DNA from: Streptomyces luteolifulvus
Lineage (GTDB): Bacteria; Actinomycetota; Actinomycetes; Streptomycetales; Streptomycetaceae
Reading direction: 5' to 3'
Assembly (NCBI RefSeq): GCF_008806595.1
Contig: NZ_VZRB01000013.1
Coordinates: forward strand, 124,001 to 188,000
DNA length: 64,000 nucleotides
The notes under the pieces are model-generated. The model was not told where the DNA came from and searched no databases. It worked only from the letters and a program-made list of their open reading frames with translations. The translations under genes were made by a program, and so were the position numbers. This document shows positions 34,276 to 44,400 of this stretch, one piece after another. Each line of letters starts with the position of its first letter. Positions within the stretch are counted from its first letter, which is position 1.

Positions 34276-35235
34276 ATGGGCTGCTACCCGACACACCTGA
34301 CCCACCTCCACGGTCTGCCCGTTCACGTCTTTCCCGTGGTCGAGGAGGAGGGCCACACCCCGCTGCCCGCCCCCGGGTCGGTCGCATGGAAGCTCACCAC
34401 CGAGGGGGAGTTCCCCTTCGACTCCCTGTGGCGGCGCTTCCTCGATCAGGTGCGCACCGACCAGGTCACGGCACTGGTCCTCGGCGCCTGGTGGGACGAG
34501 TGGGACGAGAACGGCATCGACCCCGTCCTGGAGCTGCTCACCGCCGCGGCACCCCGCTTCCCGCGGCTGCGCGCCGTGTTCCTCGGGGACGTGGTGTCGG
34601 AGGAGTCGGAGATCTCCTGGATCATGCAGGGCGAGGTCACCCGCGTCCTGCGCGCCTGGCCAGGGCTGCGGGAGCTGGGCGTGCGCGGAGCCGACGGCCT
34701 GGTGATCGAACCCCTGCGCCACGACGGGCTGCACACCCTGCGCATCGAGTCGGGCGGCCTGCCCCCGGACCCGGTCCGCGCGCTGGCGGCCTGCGACTTC
34801 AAGGCGCTGCGCCACCTGGACCTGTGGCTGGGCACCACCCGGTACGGCGGCGACTGCACGCGCGAGGACATCGCCCCGCTCCTGACCACTCCGGCCGGCT
34901 GCCCCGAGCTGCGTCACCTGGGCCTGCGCAACAGCGACATCCAGGACGACATCGCCGCCGCCCTGGCCGGTGCTCCCGTCGTCGCGGGTCTGGAGTCCCT
35001 CGATCTGAGCATGGGCGTGCTGAGCGACGACGGTGGCGCGGCACTGCTCGCGGGCCGGCCGCTGACCCATCTCCGGTCGCTGGACCTGCGGCACCACTTC
35101 ATGGGCGACGAACTGGTCGAGCGCTTCCGCGAGACGCTGGAGCCGCACGGGGTGAGCCTCGCCCTCACCCCGGCCCGCCGCCGCTCGCATCTGAGGGACG
35201 GCCCGGAGGCGCGGTATGTCGCCGTCGGCGAGTGA
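34276..35235 (+). CDS. STM4015 family leucine-rich-repeat protein, second copy
   Basis: This 319-residue protein is a diverged duplicate of the preceding one. It has the same repeat plan (FPRLRAVFLGDVVSEESEI, LDLWLGTTRYGGD, LRHLGLRNSDIQDD, LESLDLSMGVLSDDGG, LRSLDLRHHFMGDE) and the same C-terminal RYVAVGE. It lacks the long acidic run of the first copy. Its last 20 bases overlap the start of the STM4014 gene. Retention of two copies with an identical tail suggests that the tail is functional. Confidence 0.85.
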   Translation: MGCYPTHLTHLHGLPVHVFPVVEEEGHTPLPAPGSVAWKLTTEGEFPFDSLWRRFLDQVRTDQVTALVLGAWWDEWDENGIDPVLELLTAAAPRFPRLRAVFLGDVVSEESEISWIMQGEVTRVLRAWPGLRELGVRGADGLVIEPLRHDGLHTLRIESGGLPPDPVRALAACDFKALRHLDLWLGTTRYGGDCTREDIAPLLTTPAGCPELRHLGLRNSDIQDDIAAALAGAPVVAGLESLDLSMGVLSDDGGAALLAGRPLTHLRSLDLRHHFMGDELVERFRETLEPHGVSLALTPARRRSHLRDGPEARYVAVGE

Positions 35236-36382
35236 CACCCGGCCGCGGTTCGCGGTGGTCGGCAACCCCGAGAACCGCCGGGTCACGCTGTTCGCCGAGG
35301 CGGTGCGCGCGGCCGGCCTGCCCGGCCCGCGCATCGTGTCCTGGCAGGAGATACTGCGCGACGGCGGAGCCGACTTCGCGGCCGAGGAGACGGTCCGGAT
35401 CGACTCTCCCGGCGAGAACCCGGAGGTCGACCTGCTTCTGCGCGGCACCCCGGACCCCACCCGGGTCGAGGGCTCGGCCCGCTGGTACACGCACTTCATG
35501 GCGGCCCTGCGCAGCCTGCGCGGCGGCATCCGGCTCGACGACCCGCACGAGGTGGCGGTCCTGTTCGACAAGCGCCGCTGCCACGCGGTCCTGACCGCTG
35601 CGGGTGTCCCGGTCCCGGCCTCGCCCACCTCGGGCCCGCGGGCCGCGGCGGTCCGTGGCTGGGACGACGTACGGACCCTGATGCGCGAGCACAGGATGCC
35701 GAGGCTCTTCGTCAAGCCCGCGCACGGCTCGTCGGCGTCCGGGGTCCTCGCCGTCGAGTCGGCGGGTGCCGGCCGGATCAGGGCCACGACCTCCGTCGAA
35801 CTCGTCCCGGACGGCAGGCTGTTCAACTCCCTCAAGGTGCGCCGCTACGAACGGGAGCAGGACATCGCGGCCATCGTGGACGCGCTGGCCCCCGACGGCC
35901 TGCACCTGGAGCGCTGGCTGCCCAAGGCCTCCCAGCGGGGCCGCGCCGCCGATCTCAGGGTCGTCGTCGTGGACGGCCGCGCCACCCATGCGGTGGTCCG
36001 CACCAGTTCCTCGCCGCTGACGAACCTCCACCTCGGCGGCAGCCGGGGCGACCTCGACGAGGCCCGGCAGGCCCTCGAGGCCGCGGGCGCCCGCTGGAGC
36101 GATGTCCTCGCCGTCTGCGAACAGGCCGCCGCCTGCTTCCCGCGCACCCTGTGCGTGGGCGTCGACCTGCTGCCGGCCGTCGGCTGGCGCAGGGCCGCCG
36201 TCGGCGAGGTCAACGCCTTCGGCGACCTGCTGCCCCGGCTGACCGGACTTCCCGGCAGCCAAGCGGAGGGCCTCGACACCTACGCGGCCCAGGTGGCCGC
36301 TGTCCTGCGCCGTTCTTTGCCCGCCGGACAGGCCGCCTCGCACCACCCGCACAGAACAGGAACCAGCCATGTCAGCGCCTGA
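35216..36382 (+). CDS. STM4014 family protein (ATP-grasp-like)
   Basis: This 388-residue protein resembles the ATP-grasp superfamily, whose members ligate a carboxylate to an amine using ATP. A central block, RMPRLFVKPAHGSSASGVLA, near residue 160, carries the ATP-contacting lysine. A later VGVDLLPAVGWRRAAVGEVN has the order of acidic and Asn residues expected for metal binding. The N-terminal part (FAVVGNPENRRVTLFAEA) looks like a Rossmann-type preATP-grasp domain. It starts within the preceding LRR gene and its end overlaps the STM4013 gene. Ligation of an amino acid or small acid to a protein partner is possible, but this is inference. Confidence 0.82.
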   Translation: MSPSASDTRPRFAVVGNPENRRVTLFAEAVRAAGLPGPRIVSWQEILRDGGADFAAEETVRIDSPGENPEVDLLLRGTPDPTRVEGSARWYTHFMAALRSLRGGIRLDDPHEVAVLFDKRRCHAVLTAAGVPVPASPTSGPRAAAVRGWDDVRTLMREHRMPRLFVKPAHGSSASGVLAVESAGAGRIRATTSVELVPDGRLFNSLKVRRYEREQDIAAIVDALAPDGLHLERWLPKASQRGRAADLRVVVVDGRATHAVVRTSSSPLTNLHLGGSRGDLDEARQALEAAGARWSDVLAVCEQAAACFPRTLCVGVDLLPAVGWRRAAVGEVNAFGDLLPRLTGLPGSQAEGLDTYAAQVAAVLRRSLPAGQAASHHPHRTGTSHVSA

Positions 36383-37268
36383 ACCGACCCGCCCGGAGCC
36401 GGGCCCCGGTCTGCTCCCGCCCCCCTCCGGCACTCCGGACATGAACGAGATCGTCGGCAGCCACGACATCCTGCTGGTCACCCTCGACACCCTGCGCCAT
36501 GACGTCGCCGCCGACCTGGCCGCGACCGGCCGCATCCCCCACCTCGCCCGCCATCTGCCCGCCGGCCGCTGGGAGGAGCGGCACGCCCCGGGCAGCTTCA
36601 CCTACGCCTCCCACCAGGCGATCTTCGCCGGCTTCCTGCCCACCCCCGCCGCTCCCGGCCGCCACCCCCGCCTGTTCGCGGCCGACTTCGCGGGCAGCGA
36701 GACAACGGCGGACCGCACCTTCGTCTACGACACCCCGGACCTGGTCTCCGGCCTGGCGAAGGCCGGCTACCGCACCGTGTGCATCGGGGGAGTCGGCTTC
36801 TTCAACAAGCGGGGTCCGCTCGGCTCGGTGCTGCCGGGGCTCTTCCAGGAGTCCCACTGGGAGCCGGAGTTCGGAGTGACGTCACGGACGTCGTTCGCGT
36901 CACAGGTGACCCGCGCGGAGGAGGTGATCGGCCGACTGCCCCAGGAGCAGCGCCTGTTCCTCTTCGTCAATGTGTCCGCCCTGCACCAGCCCAACTGGTT
37001 CCACCTCCCGGGCGCCACCCAAGAGGCCGGGGACTCCCGCGAGACGCACGCCGCCGCCCTGGAGTACGTGGACCGGCACATCGGCCGTCTGTTCGCCGCC
37101 GCGAGCAGCAGACGCCCCTGCTTCGCGATCGTCTGCTCCGACCACGGCACGGCGTACGGCGACGACGGCTACACCGGTCACCGCATCGGCCACGAATCCG
37201 TGTGGACGGTGCCCTACGCCCACTTCCTCCTCGACACCACGCCCGCCACCGCCGAGGCCGCCCGATGA
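36369..37268 (+). CDS. STM4013/SEN3800 family hydrolase (alkaline phosphatase/sulfatase fold)
   Basis: This 299-residue protein has the metal-binding blocks of the sulfatase and alkaline-phosphatase superfamily: LLVTLDTLRHDV near residue 38 and CSDHGTAYGDDGYTGHRIGHE near residue 258. The nucleophile position in PGSFTYASHQ holds Thr or Ser, so it may be a phosphodiesterase or phosphatase rather than a formylglycine sulfatase. An AGGA ribosome site precedes the ATG. Its stop overlaps the start of the STM4012 gene, so translation is coupled. Confidence 0.85.
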   Translation: MSAPEPTRPEPGPGLLPPPSGTPDMNEIVGSHDILLVTLDTLRHDVAADLAATGRIPHLARHLPAGRWEERHAPGSFTYASHQAIFAGFLPTPAAPGRHPRLFAADFAGSETTADRTFVYDTPDLVSGLAKAGYRTVCIGGVGFFNKRGPLGSVLPGLFQESHWEPEFGVTSRTSFASQVTRAEEVIGRLPQEQRLFLFVNVSALHQPNWFHLPGATQEAGDSRETHAAALEYVDRHIGRLFAAASSRRPCFAIVCSDHGTAYGDDGYTGHRIGHESVWTVPYAHFLLDTTPATAEAAR

Positions 37269-38620
37269 CGACCGTGACGAGCCCCGACCGCGTGGCCCCG
37301 TACCAGAGTTACGTCTACGCCTACCCCCACAAGACCGCGTACCGGAAGCTCGACGACCGCCCGCCGCTCAGCACCCTGTGGGCGGCCGAGCCCAAGGACG
37401 CCCTCTCCCTCTACCTCCACATTCCGTTCTGCGAGATCCGCTGCGGGTTCTGCAACCTGTTCACCCGTATCGGCGCCCCGGACGGCCTCACCACGGCCTA
37501 CCTCGACGCTCTGGACCGCCAGGCCACCGCCGTGAGGGCGGCGCTGGGGGAGGAGGCACCGGTGCGGTTCGCCACCGCCGCCTTCGGCGGCGGCACCCCC
37601 ACCTTCCTCACGGCCGCCGAACTGGAACGGCTCTGCGACATCGCCGAACACCGCATGGGCGCCGACCTCCGGGCCGTGCCCCTCTCCGTGGAGGCCTCGC
37701 CCGCCACGGCCACCGCCGACCGGCTGACGGTCCTGGCCGAACGCGGCACCACCCGCCTCAGCCTCGGTGTGCAGAGCTTCGACGACACCGAGGCCCGGGC
37801 CGCCGTACGCCCGCAGCGCCGCGCCGACGTGGAGGCGGCACTCGGCCGCGTCCGCGACGCCCGGATACCGGTGCTCAACATCGACCTGATCTACGGCATC
37901 GACGGCCAGACCGAGGAGACCTGGCTGCGCTCCCTGGCCGCGGCCCTCGCCTGGCGCCCCGAGGAGCTCTACCTCTACCCCCTCTACATCCGCCCCCTGA
38001 CCGGCCTCGGCCGCCGGGCCGACGGGCCGGACCAGGCCTGGGACGAACAGCGCCTGCGCCTCTACCGCACGGGCCGCGACCACCTCCTCGCGCACGGCTA
38101 CGAGCAGCAGTCCATGCGTATGTTCCGGCGCGCCGACGCACCGCCGCAGGGCGCGGACGACTACGCCTGCCAGACGGACGGCATGATCGGCCTGGGCTGC
38201 GGGGCCCGTTCCTACACCGCGCGGCTGCACTACTCCTTCGACTACGCCGTCGGGATGCACCAGATCCGCTCGATCATCGACGACTACGTCTCCCGCCCCG
38301 CCACGGACTTCGCCCACGCCGAACACGGCCGCCCCATGAACCCAGACGAGGCCCGCCGCCGTCATCTGCTGCAGTCGCTGCTCCAGGCCGAAGGGCTCCA
38401 AGTCGCCGACTACCGGGCGCGGTTCGGCGGCCGCACCCCCGCGGACGACTTCGCCGCCGAACTGGAGCGGTTCGCCGACCGCGGCTGGCTGGAATCCGGC
38501 GACCCGCACGCCGCCGTCCTCCGCCTGACCCCGGAGGGGCTCGCCCACTCCGACGCCATCGGCCCGGAGCTGTTCTCCCCGGCCGTACGGGCCGCGATGG
38601 CCGCCTACGAGAGGAAGTGA
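37265..38620 (+). CDS. STM4012 family radical SAM protein (HemN-like)
   Basis: This 451-residue radical SAM protein has YLHIPFCEIRCGFCNLF near residue 50, the HemN/HemW-type first motif CxxxCxxC. It also has AAFGGGTPTFL, the GGxP-type SAM segment, and INIDLIYGIDGQTEETWLRS in outline, as in oxygen-independent coproporphyrinogen oxidase relatives. Context argues against a haem role: it is coupled to STM4013 and followed by a second radical SAM gene. The C-terminal HemN-type domain (residues 350-440) may bind the target. Substrate unknown. Confidence 0.88.
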   Translation: MTTVTSPDRVAPYQSYVYAYPHKTAYRKLDDRPPLSTLWAAEPKDALSLYLHIPFCEIRCGFCNLFTRIGAPDGLTTAYLDALDRQATAVRAALGEEAPVRFATAAFGGGTPTFLTAAELERLCDIAEHRMGADLRAVPLSVEASPATATADRLTVLAERGTTRLSLGVQSFDDTEARAAVRPQRRADVEAALGRVRDARIPVLNIDLIYGIDGQTEETWLRSLAAALAWRPEELYLYPLYIRPLTGLGRRADGPDQAWDEQRLRLYRTGRDHLLAHGYEQQSMRMFRRADAPPQGADDYACQTDGMIGLGCGARSYTARLHYSFDYAVGMHQIRSIIDDYVSRPATDFAHAEHGRPMNPDEARRRHLLQSLLQAEGLQVADYRARFGGRTPADDFAAELERFADRGWLESGDPHAAVLRLTPEGLAHSDAIGPELFSPAVRAAMAAYERK

Positions 38621-38630
38621 GCCCGCGGCG

Positions 38631-39530
38631 ATGGACCTGACCCTTCTGTACCGCGGCCCTCTCGCGTCCTGCGACTACGACTGTCCCTACTGCCCTTTCG
38701 CCAAGCGCCGCGACAGCAGGGAGCAGTTGCGCGCGGACCGGACGAGCCTTGAGCGGTTCGCCGACTGGGCCACCGGCAACACCGACGACGGTCTTTCGAT
38801 CCTCTTCACCCCGTGGGGAGAGGGCCTGGTGCGCTCCTGGTACCGGCGCACCCTCACCGACCTCTCCCACCAGCCCCACATCCGCCGCGTCGCCATCCAG
38901 ACGAACCTCAGCTGCCGCACCGACTGGCTGGCCGACGCCGACCTCGACACCCTGGCCCTGTGGTGCACGTACCACCCGGGGCAGACGCCGTACGACCGCT
39001 TCCTCGCCAAGTGCCGTGAACTGGCCCGCCTCGGCGTCCGTTTCAGCGTCGGCATCGTCGGGCTGCCCGGCCATCTGGAAGCCGCCCGGCGCCTGCGCGC
39101 CGAACTGCCCGAGCAGGTGTACCTGTGGGTCAACGCCGCGGAGGGCCACACCTACGACGACACGGAGGCCGGGCTCTGGACCGCCCTGGACCCCCTCTTC
39201 CCGTACAGCCGCCACCCCCACGCGAGCGCCGGCCTGCCCTGCCGCACCGGCGAGTCCGTGATCTCGGTCGACGGCGACGGCACGGTCCGCCGCTGCCACT
39301 TCGTCCGCACCGAACTGGGCAACCTCTACGACGGCTCGTACCGTACGGCACTCGGCCCGCGCCCCTGCCCCCTGACCGTCTGCGACTGCCACATCGGCTA
39401 CGTCCACCTCGAGACCCTGCCGCTCTACGACGTCTTCGCGGGCGGCGTCCTGGAACGCATTCCCGCGACGTCCGGCGCGCGCGGCCTGCGGCTCCTACCC
39501 CCTGCCAGTGCCTGCCGGGGCACTAGGTGA
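38631..39530 (+). CDS. STM4011 family radical SAM protein
   Basis: This 299-residue radical SAM protein has the cluster motif CDYDCPYCPF near residue 14. Additional cysteines near the C-terminus (RRCHFVRTELGNLYDG and CPLTVCDCHIGYVHLE) could bind a second cluster, in the manner of SPASM/Twitch peptide-modifying enzymes. The ribosome site is AGAGGAAG. It is the last gene of the pathway, and its end overlaps by 8 bases the end of the convergent SWIM-protein gene. Confidence 0.87.
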   Translation: MDLTLLYRGPLASCDYDCPYCPFAKRRDSREQLRADRTSLERFADWATGNTDDGLSILFTPWGEGLVRSWYRRTLTDLSHQPHIRRVAIQTNLSCRTDWLADADLDTLALWCTYHPGQTPYDRFLAKCRELARLGVRFSVGIVGLPGHLEAARRLRAELPEQVYLWVNAAEGHTYDDTEAGLWTALDPLFPYSRHPHASAGLPCRTGESVISVDGDGTVRRCHFVRTELGNLYDGSYRTALGPRPCPLTVCDCHIGYVHLETLPLYDVFAGGVLERIPATSGARGLRLLPPASACRGTR

Positions 39531-41451
39531 GGGAGTCTCCTGTGACCCAGGTGGCCTGTATCAGGGCTCGCTCGGTGCTGGTCAGATAGACGGCCGCGGC
39601 GAGCCACGCCCGGGCGTAGGCGTCCGGGTCGGCCTCGGCGGTGCGGCCGAAGACATCGCGGGTGCGGCGGTCGGCCTCCGCGGAGAGCGCGGTCGCCAGG
39701 TCCGCGGCCGTACGGAATCCGCTGCGGCGCAGCGCCGCCCGACCCCCGTTCCGGTCGCCGTCGCGCGCGGGTTCGGCGACGGCCCGCCGGCCCCCGGACA
39801 CGGCGACCTCGACCAGCCGCCGCAGCCGCCACAGAGGGGCCTCGGCCAGCGGGTCCGGCGGGACGTCGCCGAGGCCTTCCACGGGAGGCAGGGCACCGGG
39901 TGGCGGGAAGTGGACGCCCTCCAGACGGTCGTAGCCCAGGTCGGCACGGCCCATCCAGTCCTCGGGCAGCCGCAGGGTCGCCTCGGTGTCCGGCACGGGG
40001 CCGACCGCGAGAGGGCGGAGCGTGGCGGCGCGGTCGGGGTCCAGCCGGCCGATCACACGGAGCCGCAGTCCGGGCCGCGACGCGAGTCGGCGGAAGTTGG
40101 CCGTGTGGGCGAGGTCCGGATGGCCGTTGGCCGGGGTCAGCCGGATCAGGAGGCCGTCCGCGTCCGGTCGTCCGGGGATCAGTTCGCGGGCGAGCAACTG
40201 GTCGCCGGCCGCGCCGACGAGAACCAGGTCGCAGCCGATCAGCTCACGGACCGCCTGCTCGGACCGGTCCGGGTCGGTCCCCGCGGTTCCCGTGAGGCGT
40301 TCGGCGACGGCCTGCGTGAGGGGGCGGGCGAACAGGGCGGCGAGCGGACCCGACGTCCAGGACAGACCGGCGACCGGAGTGGCCCGTACGCCCTTGCCGG
40401 AGCCGAGGCGGCCGTCCGGGGAGAGCGTCGCACCGGAGACCAGCAGCCCGCCACGGCCGAGTTGGGCGTGATCGAGGCTGCCCGAGCCGAGCGCGACGGT
40501 GGCTGTGCCGGCACCCCGGGCCCGTGCCGGGCCGCCGGGCTTGACGTCGGCGACGGAGAACCAGCGCCCGTCGTCGGAGACGAGATGGGTGACGACACCG
40601 CCGTAGCCGGTGGCCGCGATCACCGGCTCCCGGCACACACCGTGCACCCGCAGACTGCCGCCCGGCCGGTAGCTGCGGCGGGCGGTGCCGACCAGGGCCG
40701 GATCAGGGTCCGCCGCCGCCAACAGAGTGGTGGTGAGCAGCAGTTCCCGCACATGGCCGACCAGGTCGGCAAGCCGGTGGCCGTCCTGCCGGGCGCGGGC
40801 GCCGCGCAGTCCTCGGACGACCCTCAGGGCGGCCGCCTCGGCGCGGTGCAGCCCGGCCAGCCGGGCGGTGTGGGCCGCCCGCAGCAGCTCCGCCTGCGGC
40901 ACCGCGCCCGCGGCGGGCACCCCGGCGGCCAGGACGGCCGCGGTGGCCGCCCACAGAGCGGTCGCGGCGGCCACCTGGGCGTCGGTCGGGCCGGCGGGCG
41001 TCGTCACCTCGGTGGCGCCCACTCCCGTGGGTTCGGCGGGGTCCGAAGCGGCGAGGGCGGTGGGTTGCCCGGTTGCCGCCTCGGGGGCGGTTCCTTCCGC
41101 TGATACGGCGTCACCCTCGGCGTCCGCCACCGCGTCCGGCGGCTCCGCCATCACGTCCGCCTCCGCCAAGGGGCAGGCGCCGAGCACGGCGGCGCGGTGC
41201 AGACAGCGGGGCGCGAGCAGACAACTGCACACCGCCTGCCCGGCGTCCGAGACCGCGCCGGAGGGACCGGGCGTGAGGGTGACCTCGGCGTCCTCACCGC
41301 ACCGGATGCGCACCACGCCGTCGTCGGCGGTGACGGGCGTGGCCGCGTACGACTCGATCGCGGCGTCCAGCTTCTTGCGCAGCCTGGAGGTCAGGCTCTC
41401 GACTGCGGCGGCAACCACATCGGGCGCCACCGGGGGAAGTTCGGCGTTCAT
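39523..41451 (-). CDS. SWIM zinc-finger protein (YehQ-like)
   Basis: This 642-residue protein carries a SWIM zinc finger near residue 75, CSCLLAPRCLH, which fits CxC-x5-CxH. SWIM fingers bind nucleic acid or protein. A low-complexity acidic and Ala/Thr-rich stretch follows (residues 105-165), then a large domain I do not recognise. In E. coli the SWIM protein YehQ is encoded next to the MoxR ATPase YehL, YehM and the VWA protein YehP, the same partners as here. Its ATG overlaps the stop of the DUF5682-VWA gene. Confidence 0.8.
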   Translation of the reverse strand: MNAELPPVAPDVVAAAVESLTSRLRKKLDAAIESYAATPVTADDGVVRIRCGEDAEVTLTPGPSGAVSDAGQAVCSCLLAPRCLHRAAVLGACPLAEADVMAEPPDAVADAEGDAVSAEGTAPEAATGQPTALAASDPAEPTGVGATEVTTPAGPTDAQVAAATALWAATAAVLAAGVPAAGAVPQAELLRAAHTARLAGLHRAEAAALRVVRGLRGARARQDGHRLADLVGHVRELLLTTTLLAAADPDPALVGTARRSYRPGGSLRVHGVCREPVIAATGYGGVVTHLVSDDGRWFSVADVKPGGPARARGAGTATVALGSGSLDHAQLGRGGLLVSGATLSPDGRLGSGKGVRATPVAGLSWTSGPLAALFARPLTQAVAERLTGTAGTDPDRSEQAVRELIGCDLVLVGAAGDQLLARELIPGRPDADGLLIRLTPANGHPDLAHTANFRRLASRPGLRLRVIGRLDPDRAATLRPLAVGPVPDTEATLRLPEDWMGRADLGYDRLEGVHFPPPGALPPVEGLGDVPPDPLAEAPLWRLRRLVEVAVSGGRRAVAEPARDGDRNGGRAALRRSGFRTAADLATALSAEADRRTRDVFGRTAEADPDAYARAWLAAAVYLTSTERALIQATWVTGDSLT

Positions 41452-44400
41452 CGGGTCTCTCCGCGGAGGCAGTCGCCCACCCAGCGGGCGAGGGCAAGGG
41501 GACTGAGGGCGGCGACGGGCATACCGGCCGCGACGAGTTGCTGGGCGACGGGCACCGAGTAGCGCGGGGTGCCGGTGTCGTCCAGGGCGGCGCAGCCCAT
41601 CAGTTGCACACCGGAACCGGCGAGGGCCCTGACCTCGCCGAGGAGTCCGCCCAGCGGGTAGCCCTCCTCGAAGTCGCTCACCACCACCACGAGGGTGCGG
41701 CTGGGCACGGTCACCAGGGAGCGGGCGTGCGCGAGCCCGGCCGCGACATGGGTGCCGCCGCCCACGCGTACCTCCAGGAGCAGCGACAGCGGGTCGTCCA
41801 CCCGGTCCGTCAGGTCGATCACATCGGTCGAGAAGGCGAGGAAGTGGGTGGACAGCGTGGGCACCCCGCCCAGGACGGCCGCGGTCAGCGCCGACCAGAC
41901 GACGGAGGCCTCCATCGACCCGGACACGTCGACCACGAGGATCAGCCGCCAGTCCGCCTCCTTGCGGGAGCGGGTACTGAACACCGGCCGCTCCGGGACG
42001 ACCAGGGTCCGGCCGTCCCCGGTCCGGCGCGCGTGCGCCAGATTGGCCCGCAGCGTGCGCGGCAGGTCGAGCCGGCCGCCCGGACGGCGGGTCGGGCGCG
42101 GTGTGGCCAGTCCGGTCAGGGCCGGACGCATCCGGGTGGCGAGCTCCTTGGCCAGCTCGTCGACGAGTCGGCGTACGAGCGGGCGCAGCTTGGCCAGTTG
42201 CTGCTCGGGCATCCCTCCGGCGAGGGACAGCACAGAGGTCAGCAGGTCCACCGAGGGGCGAACCGCCTTGGGATCGAGTTCGGCCAGTACGTCGGTACGG
42301 CCCTGGTCGGCGGCCCGCGCAAGGACCTCCTCGCGGACCTCCCTGCCGAACAGCGCGTCCAGCTCCTCGGCCCATTCGCGGGCCGTGGGGAAGGACGCCT
42401 CCTGGCCGCCTGCCCCGCCCTGGCACCCGTCCCGGCCGAGGTCCGAGGCGCCCTCGCCCCTGCCGGTGCCGTACAGCTCGTCCAGCGCGTGCGCGTAACG
42501 GCGGGCGCCCGGCGGCAGTTTGTCGCTCTCCCGGCCGAGCAGCAGCCGCCAGCGGTCGGTGGGGGTGAGCCGGCGGATGGGGGAAGGCGTCTGCTCGGGG
42601 CGGGGTACGGCGTCGCCGGGGGCGGCAACGTCGGCGTCCTCGGACTCCGTCAGGTCCGTCCCGACCGGCAGACGCAGGGAGTTGACTGCCGCGAGGCCCG
42701 CCGTGTCCGCGGCCGTCCACAGGGCGAGGAGCCGTGGTGAGGCACCGAGCGACAGGTCGAGGCGGTCCCCGAGACGCTCGGTCACGGTGTTCAGCAGACG
42801 GTCGCGGTCGGCCGGGCTGAGCGTGTCGAAGCCGCCGCGCAGCGCGGGCAGCCGGTCCAGGAACCCCTGGTCGGTGAGTGTGTCGATGCGGTCGAGCAGG
42901 GGGTCGAGAACGGTCGAGGCCGACTGGAGCAGCGCTGCGGCACCACTGAGCAGCCCGGTGAGCCGACGGGCCAGCCCCTGGCGCCCGTCGGGGCCGGTGG
43001 CCGTGTCGATCCAGCCGGCGGCACGCGCGCCGACGGTGCCGGTGTCGTCGAGGTCGAGCAGGACCCGCGCGGCCAGGGCCGCACCCTGGACGAGCGGGGA
43101 GCCGGTGCGCACGAGCGTGGCCAGGGCGTCGTCCATCCGCAGCCCGAGACGGTGTTCACCGGCCCGTGAGGCCAGCGCGATCAGTGCTGCCGCGTCCTTC
43201 GGCTGGTCGCTGCCCGCCAGGCCGGGCAGGGCACGGACCGCCGCCTCCAGCAGGTCGGCGGCCAGTTCGGCGGCCTCCTGTCTGCGCTCGGGCGTGGTGC
43301 CGGGGAGATGGCCCCGGCGCAGTGCCTCCAACAGGTCCAGTGCTTCGAGGAGTTCGGGGAGCGTGGCGGCGGCGGGGAGTACGGCGGCGGCGTCGGCCAG
43401 GCGCTCGGCGACCAGCGCGGGCAGGTCGCAACGGGCGGCCGCCCGTAGCCCCGTGAGGACATGGGCGCAGGTCGGCCCGCCGTCCGCCGACTCCCGGCGG
43501 AAGGTGTCCCGCAGGGTGCCCTCGGCGGCCAGGGCCGCGGTCACGCCCCGTACCCCGGCCAGGTCGAGACGTACGGGAACGGCCGGTGTCCAGGTCAGCC
43601 GCCACCGGGTGGTGAGCGCGGTCCCGTCGCCCGTGCGGGACACGTCGACGGCCTCGCCGTAGCCGGCGCCGCACACCGCGAGGCGCTGCAGCAGGATCTC
43701 GCGGCGGGCGTCGAGGGCGGAACGGAGCGGGTCGAGCCGTATCTCGCGTGCACCGGGGTCGTCCGGGCCCGGCAACCGCAGCGCGGCGAGCTCCGCTTCC
43801 ACGGACGGGCCGAGTCCGGAGCGCGGTGTGCCCGGCGCGATCCGGCCACGGTCGGTGCCGACCAGGACCACCTCGAGCGCCCGCGCGAGGGCCCGCCCGC
43901 GGCCGAGCGGCTCGCCCTGGCCCATCACGGTCGTCAGCGCCTCCAGCACCTCGCCCCGGCCCGGGGCCGCGAGCCCCCGCAGCGCGGCCAGATCGCATGC
44001 CATCCGCAGGGTCTCGGTGGCCTCACCCGTGCCCGCGGTGTGCCCGGCCGCGCGCAGTTCCCGGCACACATCGGTGATCGCCCGCGCGGCGGCGTCGTGC
44101 AGCAGCCCGGGGTCGCCCCCGGCCGCGAACACCGCCTGCTGCCAGCGCGGGTCCCGGATGCCGGCGGGGTAGCCGGAACGGGAGTCCAGCAGATCGAAGG
44201 CGTACGGGACGAGGGAGGTGACGACGGGCGGGTGTTCCCCTACGCGGGGTGCGTCGGCAACGGCCGTGCCGACAGGGGGTGCTGCGACCGTCACCGACGC
44301 CCCGTGGACCTCACCGGGGGCCGGTGTGGCGTTGTCCACCAGCGCCGGTGCATGGAACGCACCCACGACGGCCGCGACCCGGCGCCCGCCCGCCGCGGCC

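Noticed and set aside
37265..38620. STM4012 as a haem-synthesis HemN/HemW
   Set aside because: The CxxxCxxC context is HemN-like, but the gene is coupled to STM4013 and STM4011 family genes, whose conserved grouping is unrelated to haem.
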